The translations under genes and the position numbers were made by a program. A model generated the notes under the pieces. It had not been told where the DNA came from and ran no database searches. It saw only the letters and a program-made list of their open reading frames with translations. A stretch of DNA of 64,000 bases from Eleftheria terrae. Lineage in GTDB: Bacteria; Pseudomonadota; Gammaproteobacteria; Burkholderiales; Burkholderiaceae_C. Every line of letters starts with the position of its first letter. The stretch's first letter is position 1. The stretch is from NCBI RefSeq assembly GCF_030419005.1, contig NZ_CP106953.1:620001-684000 (forward strand). The letters run 5' to 3'. Of the stretch, positions 9,001 to 20,800 are shown one piece after another.

Positions 9001-9810
9001 CTACGACGCGGCCCGCGGCCCGTGGGTCACAGCCGCCTTGACATGCAGGATCCAGGCAGCCACGTCCGCAGGACGGCTGGCGAGATGGTCTGCACTCTGG
9101 CCCAGGTAAGCCGCCTTTGCGTCGGCCAGCACCGCGCGGTGTGTGGCAGGAAGCCGCTCCAGCAGCCACACCGCGGCCCCGTCCTTGGAGGCGATTTCAC
9201 CCGTGGCTGCCGTGAAACAAATGCGCGCGAGCGCGAGCACCACGTTGCGTTCGTCGCCGGCCCAGTCGGCCGGTGTACGCCACTGCGCCACGGTGTCGAG
9301 CAGGGCCTGCATGAGGTCGGCGGGCGGTACCGGCGGCAGCACGGTGGCGGCCTCAGGCCCACGCAGGGCCATGCTGCGCTGACGCACCTTGGTCAGCAGG
9401 ATCGCGAGATCGTGGTCCGGCATGGGGGGCTCGAAGTGGCCGGCCTGTAGCTCCTCGCGCAACCATTCGCCAAACTGCAGCTGACGCCGAGCAGGGTGGC
9501 GCCATGGAACAATGTCCGGCAGCGCGATCACCGTCACTTCCAGCGGGCGCAGCCTTCCCTCGCCAGCGCTGGCGCCAGGCGGCGCCGAAACGCCGAGCAG
9601 CGCGCTCATCACCGCCTGGCGGGTGGCTTCGGTGGAGGACGTGCGCACGGTCACCAACAGGTCGATGTCGCTGTGCGGCTTCAATCCACCCTCGACCGCA
9701 GAGCCGAACAGGTGGACGCATTCAAGGATGCCAGCCAGGTGGCCTTCGATCACTGTCAGGGCGCCGGCCAACTGGGGCGCGATCTCTTCGGGCGGAGTGC
9801 TTCTTTCCAT
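9001..9810 (-). CDS. aadA: AadA-type aminoglycoside (3'') adenylyltransferase
   Basis: 269 residues, full length for the ANT(3'')-I family, which transfers AMP from ATP to streptomycin and spectinomycin. The nucleotidyltransferase motif is intact: FGSAVEGG at 35-42 followed by SDIDLLV, giving metal ligands Asp48 and Asp50, and Glu91 (LEVTVI) as candidate catalytic base. The C-terminal helical domain has the family pattern ERNVVLALARICFTAATGEI then SKDGAAVWLLERLP. It stands alone, with no attC-like or integrase sequence nearby, so it looks like a resident chromosomal gene rather than an integron cassette. Substrate range cannot be read from sequence. Confidence 0.88.
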   Translation of the reverse strand: MERSTPPEEIAPQLAGALTVIEGHLAGILECVHLFGSAVEGGLKPHSDIDLLVTVRTSSTEATRQAVMSALLGVSAPPGASAGEGRLRPLEVTVIALPDIVPWRHPARRQLQFGEWLREELQAGHFEPPMPDHDLAILLTKVRQRSMALRGPEAATVLPPVPPADLMQALLDTVAQWRTPADWAGDERNVVLALARICFTAATGEIASKDGAAVWLLERLPATHRAVLADAKAAYLGQSADHLASRPADVAAWILHVKAAVTHGPRAAS

Positions 9811-10021
9811 GGAAGCATGCTACTTCGATGACAAGGCCGCATCCGGCCCACCGCGGTGCGGGTAGACCCATTCCCTCGCAGGGAGGCCGCCCCGGTCGCG
9901 CGGCTGGCTAGCGTCACTGAGGCTGCGTCCCCGGAGCGAGTGCCCAGGCTGGTGCACTCGGTGTGGGTGATGCGACCCGCGGTGAAGCGCGCCTACACCG
10001 GGGCGATCACGGTTTCCGAAG

Positions 10022-10273
10022 GGAGCCATCCTGATGACGCTGTCGGGCGGGCTCGGCACCCCGTTCGCCCCCCTCGCAGGCGCCCTCGTGATCATCGCCC
10101 CGGAGAACCGGCCGGGCGACATCGGCAACGCGTTGGCGCATTCGACGGGGCTGCAGTGCTTCGCGTCCCTGGGCGACTCGGGCAGCACCGTCATGGGCCT
10201 CATCTTCGTCTGCGGCGTGCTCGCCTTCCGCAAGGGGGTGGTCGGGACCGTGTCGTCCCGGCCGTCCCGGTGA
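10022..10273 (+). pseudogene. livM remnant (branched-chain amino acid ABC permease C-terminus)
   Basis: The frame through ATG 10034 reads GAILMTLSGGLGTPFAPLAG, then GALVIIAPENRPGDIGN and VMGLIFVCGVLAFRKGVVG. This is the recognisable last third of a LivM-type permease (family pattern: GGLGT, GA-VI-LEN-LGD, GLIFV--VLAFRRG). No upstream permease helices are found in any frame and no other liv genes are adjacent. It is therefore a stranded 3' fragment, probably left by a deletion. Confidence 0.65.
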
Positions 10274-10595
10274 GTGAGGCGGCACGGCGCATCACCGGAA
10301 GCAGCAGCCGTGCGAGCGCGGCGGCGGGGCGACCACGCCGGCCTCGGGGCGACGCTGCCCGGGCAAGCCGACGAGCACCAGGCCGTCCAGCGGCGTGCCA
10401 GCCGGCACCGGGCGCCAGTGGCAGCCCGGGACGAGCCGGCCTGCGGTGGTTCAGGCGGCAGCGCCGCGGCCATCGTGGCGAGCACCTTCATGCGACGTGC
10501 CCGACGGTTGGCCCACCACCAGGCCGACTGTGGGCCCGCCGCGCCGAAGACCGCCACGTCGCATGCCAGCGCGGCGCCGCCGCGCGCACTCCCGG
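10274..10595. other. Intergenic interval after livM remnant
   Basis: Very GC-rich; overlapping shadow frames only. It separates the livM scrap from the stop of the large barrel protein on the other strand. No hairpin with a T-run was seen. Confidence 0.4.
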
Positions 10596-13500
10596 TCAGA
10601 ACTTGCCCAACATGTTGAGGAACCAGCCGCGGCTGCGGTAGTCCAGGTCCGTCAACTCGTCAGAGAAGTTGGTGAAGTTGTAGCCGATGCCGACCTTGAA
10701 GTTCTCGTTGAGGTGGTAGTAGCCGGCGGTCAGCCAGCCCGTGCGCCGGTCTTTCAGCTCCTCGGCGCGCAGCGAACGCAGCTCGACCAGCCAGTCCCAC
10801 TGCCGCACGACCTTCCAGTCCACCCGCAGCACCGCCAGCGTCGCCGTGCTCTCGAACCAGGGGGCGGCGTCGTCGCGGCTCGGCTTGAGCTCGCCACGGC
10901 GCCAGGCATACCGGCCGCCGATGGTCCACCGGGGGCTCAGGTCGTAGTTGACGTCGGCCGCCCACACATGGCTGCGCTGCTGGTAGTCGATGCCGGTGCT
11001 CGACACCGCCTGCGACGTCACCCCGGTCACCGAGACCTGGCCTGGTGACGACAGGTCGTACAGGTAGGTGTACTTGAACAGCAGGTTGAGCTTGTCGTTG
11101 AGCACCGGGCGGAAGGCATAGCCGAGCACGGCCTCGGTGTACCTGGCGGCGGCGAGCGCGCCCTGCGAGCTGTCGCTGTCGGCCCAGTTCAGCTTGGCAA
11201 GCCAGCGGGCGTCGTCGCCCACCTTGTAGCTCAAGGCGTTCTTCAGCAGCCAGCTCTGCCGATGGTCGGCCGTGCCGCGGTCATCCCGGTACTCGACGCC
11301 GCCGCTGTAGCGGACCTGCTCGGTGGCATAGCCGGCGGACAGGGCCACCGCCTGGCGCTCCAGCTCGCCCAGGGTTTCCCGGCCGACCCGGCCGGTCTCC
11401 AGGTGCACGCCCACCGTCCAGCGGGTGTCCGGGGCGTACTGCACGCCGTAGGCATGGGTGAGCCCGGGCTGCGCGCCGGTGCTGTGGCGGTGCTCGGTGT
11501 AGGCGCTCCACCCTTCGCCGACGCGCGACTTCAAGCCGGTGACCATGGTGCCGCCGCGGCCCAGGGTGTTCTCGTCGGTGCGGCCGGTGTCCTGGACATA
11601 GGTCAGGTACACGCTGGAGCGGTCGTCGTACTGGTAGTCGACGCCCGCCTTGCCAGCCAGGCCCCCATCGCCGCCAGACAGCTCGCCATGCAGCGCCAGC
11701 TTGTCGTTCACACGGTAGCGGCCGCCCAGGCCGCCGCGGTCGTTGTCACGCCGCGTGCCGGTGCGGCGCGCGGTGCCTTGCAGGAAGCCGTAGACGCTCC
11801 AGTCGCGCAGGCTGTCGAAGTCCAGCTGCAGACCGACATCGGTGCGCTCGCCTTCCACCGCCTGGGTGGCGGGCAGCGAGGGGCTGGTGACCACGGCATC
11901 GGTGTCCTTGCGATCGTGGCGCAGGTGGCCCCACAGCTTCCAGTTCGGCGTGAGCTGCACGCCGAGCTGGGCCTCGGCCGCATCGCTGTCGTAGCCCTGC
12001 TCTTCGTCACGACGATCCGCCTTGAGCTTCAGCTCGGTGCGGTCGTTGAGGGCCAAGGAGCCAGACACGCCGGCCTGGCGCGTTTCGTTGGCCGCCAGCT
12101 GCCCCGGCGCCGAGAAGCCGGCTTCGCGCACCTGCACATAGGCACCGGCACGGCCCGCCTTCGTCAGCCCGAAGTCGCGCAGGTCGGCCTGGCCTTCCAC
12201 CCGGAACGCGCTGGCGTCGGTGTCGCGATCCAGCGGCGCTCCCGAGAAGTGATAGCCGCCGTCGAGCGAGGTGAGCTGGGTGGTGCCCGGGCCTTCGCTG
12301 CGTGCCACTTCGGCCTTCAGATAGGTGGTCTCGGTCTTGCGCAGCATCAGGTCCACGCCGCCCAGGCGTTGGTCGCCGCCCACCTGCTGCTGGCGCGAGG
12401 CGGTCATGCCGACACGCAGCGCATCGGTCGCCCACCAGGACACCCGGCCGCCGACCGCGAGCGTGTCGAGCGAGCTCAGCAGCGGCGCGTATTCATAGTC
12501 CACCACCAGGAAGGTGGGCTGCCCGGTCAGCCCGCCGGCACGCACGATGCTGCCGTCGTCCGACAGGCTGGGCAGCGGCGCACTCAGCAGCACCCGGCCC
12601 TGCAGATAGTCGACCTCGTAGTCGGAGGCCGGCACCAGCTGCCGCCGCAAGAGCACCAGGCCCGAGTCGCGGTCGCGCACCTCGACATGGACGCGCTCGG
12701 CGCCCCGGGTCAGGTCCTGGTTGCGCAGGTAGTAGAGCGAGCCGCCGGTGCCGCGCAGCTCTTCCCGGGCCGACAAGGTGCCGGGCTCCGCCGCATAGGC
12801 GTCGATCCGCAGCCGCGCATCGCCGGCCTCGGTGGACTCGGTGCCGGCATACCGGCCGTGCAGGCCGTACAGCCCGCGGCTCACCTGGGCCAGCTCGGTC
12901 TCGTTGAGGGCCAGCTTGAAGTTGCCCCACAGCGCGTGCGATCGCCCGTCGTCCACCTTGAGGTAGACCCGCCCCTGGGTCGGTGCGTCTTCGATGGTGG
13001 TCGAATCGTCGCCGAAGGTGGACCAGGAATCGGCCGGGTCCATCCGGCGGAACAGCGAGGCCGCGTCCTTGCGGTCCAGGTTCTTCCACAGCTCGTCGAG
13101 CGCCCGCTCCTCGGTGTCGACACTGGCGGTGAGGGTCCAGCGCTCGTTGAGCTGTCCCTTGGCATAGAAGGCCAGGCGGCCCTCTTCCCAGTGCTTGCTG
13201 CCGTACCGCTCGTCCTGGCGGACGGCCTCGGCCGGCCCCCGCACGCGATGGTGGCCCACGGTGAGGTCGGCCTGGCCGACGAAAAACCAGTCTTCCTGCG
13301 GCACCTCGAAGTCGCGCCGGTAGACGCGCTGGCTGCCATCGGCATCCAGCACCGCGATTTCGCCAGTGTGCACGCGGCGCGGCACGATCTGCTGGAAGAC
13401 GAAGCGCCCGTGCGCGTCGACCGGGACGGCATGGCCCAGCGCCCGGACCTTCTGGTCGGCCCGGATCGCTTCGCCGCTGGCCGTCACCGTGCCGCCGCGC

Positions 13501-14873
13501 ACTGCGATGTTGGTGATCGCCAGGCGGCTGTCGCCGTAGGCGGCCATCAATTCCTTGTCGGCCCGCGCTTGCACGTCCGCCGCGGTGGGACGGTCGCCGA
13601 GCGTGAGGGTGAAGTCGCCCGTCTCGTCGAAATTGCCGGTGGCGTCGTACACGCGCAGCCGGTAGTACAGCTTGCCGCCGGCTGCATCGGCGAAACGCTC
13701 CGCGAGGCCGGGCGGCACCTGCCACTGCCCGCGCAGCTCGCGGTCGAGCGGCACCGTGGCCAGCAGGCGCGCCTGTCGAACGTCATTGGCGGTGTAGACG
13801 CGCAGCTCTGCCTTCTTCAGGAACAGCAGGTAGTTGCTGTAGCCGGCAAACCGGACGGTGTCGCCCGCCGCCACCGTGGTCGGCCAGGCGGCCGCGTTGA
13901 GGCGCCGGCTCTGCGCCAGGCTGTCGTACTGCAGGCGAAGCCGGTGCCGTTCCAGGCGAACGTCGATGCAGCGCTGGCGATCCGCGCTGGACGAGTCCTT
14001 GCCGAGTTGCGGATCGCCGTCGATGGTGATGCGCAAGGGGCCGTCGCCTTCGGCATACGGCGTCAGCATGTTGCACTCGGTCGGGTCGCTGCGTTCCAGA
14101 CGCACCGACGACATCGCGCGCGGGGCGGCTTCTTCCTGCCAGTAGACGCTGACTTCCACGCGCCGGTTGGCGGCCCAGTTGGCAGGCGCCTCCCGCGGCT
14201 CGGCACGGGGCTGGTCCGGTCCCTTCGATGCGGCCTGGTAGGCCGTCTCGGGCAGGCCGAGCTGCTGCGTGAGGTAGCGGCCCACCTGGTGCGCACGGGC
14301 CAGGCCGAGCGCCTGGTTGTCGGGAAAGCGCGCCCGGAGCGAGCGGCTGATCCGCTGCACGTCGGTATGGCCGACGATCTCGAAACGCAGCTGCGGCCGG
14401 CCCTTGACCTTGGCCACGATGTCGTCCAGCCGGCGACGGTCCTCGGGTTTCAGCAGGTCGGCGCCGGAGTCGAAGCGCGGCGTGTGGGTGTCGCTGCGGT
14501 CCTCGGCCGCACCGGGCAGCTGCACGCTGTCCTCGTGGCGTCGCTCCTGCAGCGTGCGCTCGTCGCCCAGGATGAAGGTCAGCTTGGGCAGCTCGCGCTC
14601 GGAGGTCTCGGGCAGGCGGTCGACGCCATGGACCTCCACCGCCCGCCGGTCGGCGGTGCAGCGGTCGTTGAAGCGGCCGCGCGCATCGGTGCCGCAGTGG
14701 GCGTCCGGTGGCATGGGCTGCTGGCTGGCGGGTTGGGCGACGACCTGCGCGGCCATGGCCAGGCAGGCGGCCGCGACGGCGCCAGACAGCGCGGCGTGGC
14801 GAAAGGGGGTCATGCGAATACGGACGTTCATGGCCTGGACAAACTGGAGTCGGACGTGAGGGTGGAGGTGCAT
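10596..14873 (-). CDS. Large OmpA-domain / outer-membrane beta-barrel protein
   Basis: 1425 residues. ATG 14873 lies 12 bases after the previous stop and has a GGAG box; internal ATGs at 14831 and 14813 would shorten the signal region. Signal-like hydrophobic segment at about 28-46 ending VVAQ. Residues about 130-255 form an OmpA-like peptidoglycan-associated domain (RFDSGADLLKPEDRRRLD, FEIVGHTDVQR, ANRRVEVSVYW). Mid-part (400-800) has beta domains including SDYEVDYLQGRVLL. From about 800 there are alternating amphipathic strands typical of a large outer-membrane barrel, ending in a terminal Phe (MLGKF). Probably co-transcribed with the DUF11/SdrD_B giant upstream; a role as its anchor or export pore is inference. 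Confidence 0.75.
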   Translation of the reverse strand: MHLHPHVRLQFVQAMNVRIRMTPFRHAALSGAVAAACLAMAAQVVAQPASQQPMPPDAHCGTDARGRFNDRCTADRRAVEVHGVDRLPETSERELPKLTFILGDERTLQERRHEDSVQLPGAAEDRSDTHTPRFDSGADLLKPEDRRRLDDIVAKVKGRPQLRFEIVGHTDVQRISRSLRARFPDNQALGLARAHQVGRYLTQQLGLPETAYQAASKGPDQPRAEPREAPANWAANRRVEVSVYWQEEAAPRAMSSVRLERSDPTECNMLTPYAEGDGPLRITIDGDPQLGKDSSSADRQRCIDVRLERHRLRLQYDSLAQSRRLNAAAWPTTVAAGDTVRFAGYSNYLLFLKKAELRVYTANDVRQARLLATVPLDRELRGQWQVPPGLAERFADAAGGKLYYRLRVYDATGNFDETGDFTLTLGDRPTAADVQARADKELMAAYGDSRLAITNIAVRGGTVTASGEAIRADQKVRALGHAVPVDAHGRFVFQQIVPRRVHTGEIAVLDADGSQRVYRRDFEVPQEDWFFVGQADLTVGHHRVRGPAEAVRQDERYGSKHWEEGRLAFYAKGQLNERWTLTASVDTEERALDELWKNLDRKDAASLFRRMDPADSWSTFGDDSTTIEDAPTQGRVYLKVDDGRSHALWGNFKLALNETELAQVSRGLYGLHGRYAGTESTEAGDARLRIDAYAAEPGTLSAREELRGTGGSLYYLRNQDLTRGAERVHVEVRDRDSGLVLLRRQLVPASDYEVDYLQGRVLLSAPLPSLSDDGSIVRAGGLTGQPTFLVVDYEYAPLLSSLDTLAVGGRVSWWATDALRVGMTASRQQQVGGDQRLGGVDLMLRKTETTYLKAEVARSEGPGTTQLTSLDGGYHFSGAPLDRDTDASAFRVEGQADLRDFGLTKAGRAGAYVQVREAGFSAPGQLAANETRQAGVSGSLALNDRTELKLKADRRDEEQGYDSDAAEAQLGVQLTPNWKLWGHLRHDRKDTDAVVTSPSLPATQAVEGERTDVGLQLDFDSLRDWSVYGFLQGTARRTGTRRDNDRGGLGGRYRVNDKLALHGELSGGDGGLAGKAGVDYQYDDRSSVYLTYVQDTGRTDENTLGRGGTMVTGLKSRVGEGWSAYTEHRHSTGAQPGLTHAYGVQYAPDTRWTVGVHLETGRVGRETLGELERQAVALSAGYATEQVRYSGGVEYRDDRGTADHRQSWLLKNALSYKVGDDARWLAKLNWADSDSSQGALAAARYTEAVLGYAFRPVLNDKLNLLFKYTYLYDLSSPGQVSVTGVTSQAVSSTGIDYQQRSHVWAADVNYDLSPRWTIGGRYAWRRGELKPSRDDAAPWFESTATLAVLRVDWKVVRQWDWLVELRSLRAEELKDRRTGWLTAGYYHLNENFKVGIGYNFTNFSDELTDLDYRSRGWFLNMLGKF

Positions 14874-14885
14874 GCAGGCGCTCCG

Positions 14886-17800
14886 TCAGGGGGTGACGGA
14901 GGCCGGCACCCGCTCGACCTCGATGTCCAGGTTGAACAAGGCCCGCGCTTGTGCGGCACCCTGTCGCCGCCAGCGCTCGAACAGATCTGCCTTCAGCGCG
15001 GCGATGCGCGCATCGGCCAGCCCTTGGGCCTCACCGGCGGCGGGCCGGTAGGCCAGGCGCAGCACGGAGGGCCGCTGCACCAGGGCGTCGATCACACGGC
15101 CGAGCTGGGCCGTGAACTCGGGCTTCAGCGCCTGGCTGCCGGCCTCGAAGGCGTCGGCCCGCAGGTCGAGGCGGACCACCCGGTGCACGGTGGCGCCGAA
15201 GTTGATCTTCACGACCTTGCCGCGCGTCAGGCGCTCGGAAGCCGGGTTCTCGCTGGTCACCCGGTAGCCGGAGGGCAAGGTGCGCTCGTCGAGCTTCAGC
15301 ACGAAGTTGCTGCCGGTGCCTTCCTTCGGCACCGCCGCGCAGGCGAGGTGGTACCGGCCCTGGGCGTCGGTCTGCACGAGCAGGCCGTTGACCGTTGCCA
15401 GCCGCACGCCGGCCAGGCCGGGTTCGCCGTCCTCCTGGTAGCCGTTGGCGTTCTTGTCGTCATAGACCTTGCCGATCACGTCGGTGCAGTCGAACAGCGC
15501 ATCGGGCACCACCCGCACCGTGGCGGTCGCCACATTCGACAAGGCGTTGCCGCCGGCTCCCTGGGTGGCCACGACCTGGTTCAGGTACTCGCCCTCGCCC
15601 ACGCCGGTGCCCACGCCCAGCACCATCGAGACCTTGTGGCTCTCGTTGGCGGCAAAGCTGCGGGCGGGCAGGCTCAGGCGCCGGCCCTCCAGCTGCGGCA
15701 CCACGGTCTCGACGGCGCCGGTGGGCAGCCGCTGCACGGTGAGCGAGCCGCCCACGTACTTGAACCCCGGAGGCAGGGTGTCGACCAGCACCACATTGGC
15801 CAGGCCGACGGCCCGGGTGTTGCGCGCGGTGATGACGTAGGGCACGAGCTCGCCCTTCTTCACCGTCAGCTTGGACGTGGTCTTGCGCAGCTCGATGGCC
15901 GAGCCGGTGCCCTGTGGATCGAGTGGGATGTGGTTGTTCACGACGTTCTGGGCGCCGCCCACGGGCACCTGCAGCCACAGGAAGTACGGCGGCAGTGCCC
16001 CCGCCTGCGGCAGGCCGGGGCTCACCACGCAGGGCTCTGCAGCGTTCGCATCGGCGAAGCCCGACGGCGCCGAGCAGCTGCCGGCGTTCAGCGGGCCGGC
16101 AGCCGGCGGATAGGTCAGCGAGTTCACATAGGCGGCAGGCGGCGTCACCTCGAGGCGGTATTCCCCCGCCGGCGCACCCGGCAACAGGAAGAACTGGTAG
16201 GCCCCGTCGGCTGCCGTGACGCTGGACGCCGCGCCGCCGAGCAGGTGCCGCTGCGGGTCGAAGCCAGTGGGGCCCTGCAGCGCCACGCTGGCACCCGCCA
16301 CCGGCTGGGCGCTGAGGCTGTCGTACACGATGCCGCCCGGGTCGAGCGGAAGATCCTGGTTGACCACCGTGGTGCCCGCCGCCGGGCTCACCGCGATCCA
16401 GGCGCGCGGCGAGGTGCCGCTCACGGTCGGGTGCGGACCGCCGGCGCCGTTGTGCACCGGGTCGGTCGGCCAGGCGCCGCCCACCAGTTGCCCGGACGGC
16501 GAGCGGAACCGCACGCGGTAGTCGCCGGGCACCAGGTGGTCGAGGCGGTAGCTGCCGTCGGCGGCGGTGGTGGCCACCGCCAGCACGTTGCTGTCGCCCA
16601 TGGCGCAGCTCGTGCTGCCGTCGGCACAACCCACCAGCTCTGCCGTCCAGCCAGCCAGAACCGGCTCGCCACCGGCGCGTGCGCGGTCATGGTCTGCATC
16701 GCGCCAGACGGTGCCGGTGATCGCTGCCGGGGTGCGCGAGCGTTCGAAGAAGTCATAGCCCGTGCCCTGTGCCGCCGCAACGGTGATGGGCACCCGGATC
16801 TGGTTGCTGGCCGGCACGCTGCCGCCCAGGGTGCCTGGCTTCTCGCCGACGCTGTCGTAGCCCGGGGGCTGGGTTTCGGTCAGGGTGTAGCCATTGCTGT
16901 CGGACACCGGCAGGTCGTCGAAGCGGTAGCTGCCGTCCGGGCCGGTCGTGACCGTGCGGGACACCGGCCGGCCGGTGGCGTCGGTGCCGGACAGGGTGAT
17001 GACCACGCCGCGGATCGGCAGGTCGCCCGGCTCGCGCACACCGTTGCCATTGGCGTCGTTGTAGACCTGGCCGGACAGCGATGCGCCGCGCTCGCCAAAC
17101 AGGTAGTTCTCGCCCTGGCCGCCGCCGTAGACGATGCCGGAGATGACGTCGTTGCCCGCCACGCCACGCGTGATACCGGCCACCGTGCCGGCGGCATCGA
17201 GCCCGTCGGCATAGGTGGGGGGCTGGGTCTCGGTGAGGGTGTAGCCCGCCGTGTCGGACGGCAGCAGGCCGTCGAAGACATAGCGGCCGTCGGCGTCGGT
17301 GACCGCCGTGCGGTTCACCGCGGCGCCATCGCGCGTCGTACCGGTGAGGCGCACGGTCACGCCGGGCACGCCACGCTCCCCGGTGGAGCGGGTGCCGTCG
17401 CCGTTGGCGTCCACGTACACAAGGCCAGAGAGCTGGCCGCCCAGTTCGCCGAACAGGTAGTCGATGCCGCTTTCCTCGGACGCCAGCACGATGCCGCCGA
17501 TGCGATCGTCGGCACCGGCCGGGTTGGCGCTGCCGCGCGGCGTGCCGGCCACCTGGCCGACACGCTCGCTGCCGTCGGCCAGGCCGGACGGCTGAGCTTC
17601 GTCGAGCTGGTAGGTGCCGGGCAGCAGGTCGGCCGCGCCGAAGCTGCCGTCAGGCGCCGTCGTCAGCACCCGCGTGACGGCATGGCCGTACAGGTCGGTG
17701 CCCGACAGGGTGACGGACACGCCGGCAATGCCCGGCTCGCCGGCATCACGGCCGCCGTTGGACGGCGCAATGTCGGCATACACGAGGCCGGCCAGGCTGG

Positions 17801-20800
17801 CCGCCCGCACGGAAGAGAAGTTGTTGCTGCTCGAGCTCGCGCCCACGCTGCCGAGGCGAATGCCGGTGATGGCATTGGCGTTCGAGCCGCGCGGGCCGGC
17901 CGTCACGCCGGTGCCGGAGCTCGGCACGCTGCCCGCGACGGAGCCGGCGCCGGTCACGCTGCCGGCTCGGGTCAGGCCCGGCAGGTAGCCGCCGGGGCGG
18001 GTTTGCGTCACGGTGTAGCTGCCCGGCGCCACGTTGTTGAACACGTAGTCGCCGTTGCCGTCGGTGGTGGTCGCCACGTCCACCGCATTGCCGTTGTCGT
18101 CGGTGCCGCTCAAGCGCACCACCACGCCGGCCAGGCCCGGCTCGCCGCTGCTGCGCTGGCTGCCGTCGCCGTCCACGTCGTAGTAGGCACGGCCGCGCAC
18201 CTGGCCGCTGGTCAGCTCGCCGAACAGGTAGTCGCCCAGGGTCGCCGGAGCGCCCGAGGTCGGCACCGTCACGCCGGTGATCACATTGCCGCCCGGCTGG
18301 GCGACGCCCGGATGGCCGTTGGCGCTGGCCTTGCCCGGGGCGTAGGTGGCGGGCTGCGTCTCGGTGATGGTGTAGCCCGCAGCGGACGAGGGCGGCACGT
18401 TCGGGAACTCGTAGCGGCCGGGCTGGCCTGCCACCGGCACCGCGGCGATGTCCACCGGCCGCCCGTTGGCGTCCGTGCCGGTCAGGCGCAGTGCGACCCC
18501 GGTGATGCCGGCTTCGCCGGGCTGCACCGAGCCATCGTTGTTGCCGTCTTCGAAGACCCGCACCTGCACCCGGGTCAGCTGCTCGCCAAAGTCGTAGCCA
18601 GTGGCCTGGACGTTGGAGCCGAGCTCGATGCCGCTCACGCGGTCATTGGCCGCGGCGCTGCCGCCGGCCGTGCCGACGCTGTCAGTGCCATCCACATAGC
18701 CGGCCGGCTGGCTGCCCTCCGCCACGGTGTACTGGCCGGGGAAGAGGCTGCCGAAGCTGTAGCTGCCGGTGGCAGCGGCGCTTGTGGTGGTGAGGGAAAC
18801 GGCATTGCCGAACAGGTCGGTGCCGCTCAGCGCCACCGCGGTGCCGGCAATGCCCGGCTCGCCCGCCCCGGCCACGCCGTTGTAGTCGCCGTCGTGGTAG
18901 ACACGGCCGGCGATCGAGGATGCGCGCACCTCGCCAAAGAGGTTGTTGACGGACATGCCAGCAGCGCCAAGGACGACGGTCTGGATGACGTTGGCATTCG
19001 AGCCCCTGGGCCCGGAGCTGACACCGGCGCCCCCGGTCGGCACGCTGCCGGCGCTGCTGCCGGCACCCGAAACGGTGCCCGCCCGCGTGATGCCGGGCAG
19101 GAAGCCGGCCGGTTGCGTCTCGACCAGCGTGTAGGTGCCGGCAGGCAGCAGGAAGCTGTAGGCCCCGGTGGCGGCATCGCTCATCACGCTCCGGGTGACG
19201 GGCTCGCCGGCGTCGTCCGTGCCGGTCAGGTTGATCGTGGTGGCAAGGCCGGGCTCGCCCGGGTCGGGCTGTCCGTTGCCATTCAGGTCGTGGTAGACGC
19301 GGCCGGACAGGCTGGCGGTCTGTGCGGTGATGGCGCCGCTGCTGAAGTTGTTGCCGGCGTTCGGGTCGGCGCCGCCGTTGGTGTCACCGGAGCCGGTGGT
19401 CACGATGCTGGCCGTGTTGGTGAACGAGCTGCCATTGGCCGGTGTGCCACTGAAGCGCACCGGAATACGCACCGTGGCGGTACCACCGGCCGGCATGCTG
19501 GCGATGGCGCAGCTCACCGCGGTGCCGCCGCTTGCGCCGCTGCACGCGGGCGCTGCGGGCGAGAACGTGCCAGCCGTCACGCTGAAGCTGGGCGCGCCAG
19601 CCAGCACCAGGCCTGCCGGCAGGTTGTCGGTGAAGGTGGTGATCTCGGCCGCCTGCGGTCCGTTGTTGCGGACCAGGACGAGCCAGTCGAAGGCCTGCGA
19701 CGAAGCCGCGCTGGCCAACGGCGTGACCGTGCCGGCGCGCACCGCCTGCTTGGACACGACCTGCACGTCCGCCTTCAGGCGGAAGGTGGTCGGCTGGCTG
19801 GCGATGTTGTTGCCGGGCAGCGCGTCCAGCGCATCCATCGAGGAATCGGCGAAGCCGACGCTGGCCTGGTTGGTGTACTGCCCCTTGTCGGCGCCGCGCA
19901 GCCGAATGCGCACTTGCACCGAGGCGGTCTCGCCCGTCGAGCCGCTGCCGGTGCCGCCCAGCTGGGCGATCAGGCAGCGCACCGTGCCGCCTGCGGCACC
20001 CACGCTGGCGCCCGGGGTGCTGCAGGTGACGCCGGCGGGCAGCGGCTGCACCACCTCCACAAAGGTCGGCGCACCGGCGCCGGTCGGCAGCGTGTCGGTC
20101 AGCACCACGTTTTCGGCGGTGGATGCACGGTTGCTCGTCACGGTGAGCGTGTACGTCACGTCGTCGCCGACGTTGACCGGGTCGGCATCGTCGGTCTTGT
20201 TGACGAGCAGGTCGTAGCTGGGCGCCACCACCGCGGTGGCCTGGGTGGCGCTGTTGTTGTTCTCACCGCCCGCCACCTCCGGCGTGCTCGTGCTCACCGT
20301 CACGCTGTTGGTGATGCTGCCGCTGCCGCCACCGGCGGTGCTCAGCGCGGCCAGCGGACGCACGCGCACGCTCACCGTCTGCTGTCCGCCCCGCGAGATC
20401 GAGGGCCAGGTGCACAACAGCGTCTTGTTGGCCGCCGTGGTGGTGGCGCCAACGCCCGGGGTCTGGGAACAGCTGCCGGCACCACTCGGCGTGGCCGAGA
20501 GGAAGACCAGGCCTTCGGGCAGCGTGTCGTTGATCGTCACGTCGAAGGCGGTGCTGGCGCTCGTGGCAGCCGGGTTGCTCGCCGTGATGGTGTAGGTGAG
20601 CTGCTGGCCGGCCGGCACAGGGTCCGGGTTGTCGGCCTTCGTCACCGTGACATCGGCGCGCGCCAGGAAGTAGGCGGTGGCGGTCGGCGAGGTGTTGTTC
20701 GACAGGTTGCCGTCGCCCTGGTCCTGTGCCAGGGCGAAGGCGGTGTTGTTGACCTGGAAGTCGTTCGACGCCGTGGTGCCGTTGCCGAAATGGCGCACCG

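Noticed and set aside
9820..10557. A 245-codon minus-strand frame, and the overlapping plus-strand frame at 9856-10641.
   Set aside because: Both are shadows; the only protein-like signal in this stretch is the livM remnant in a third frame.
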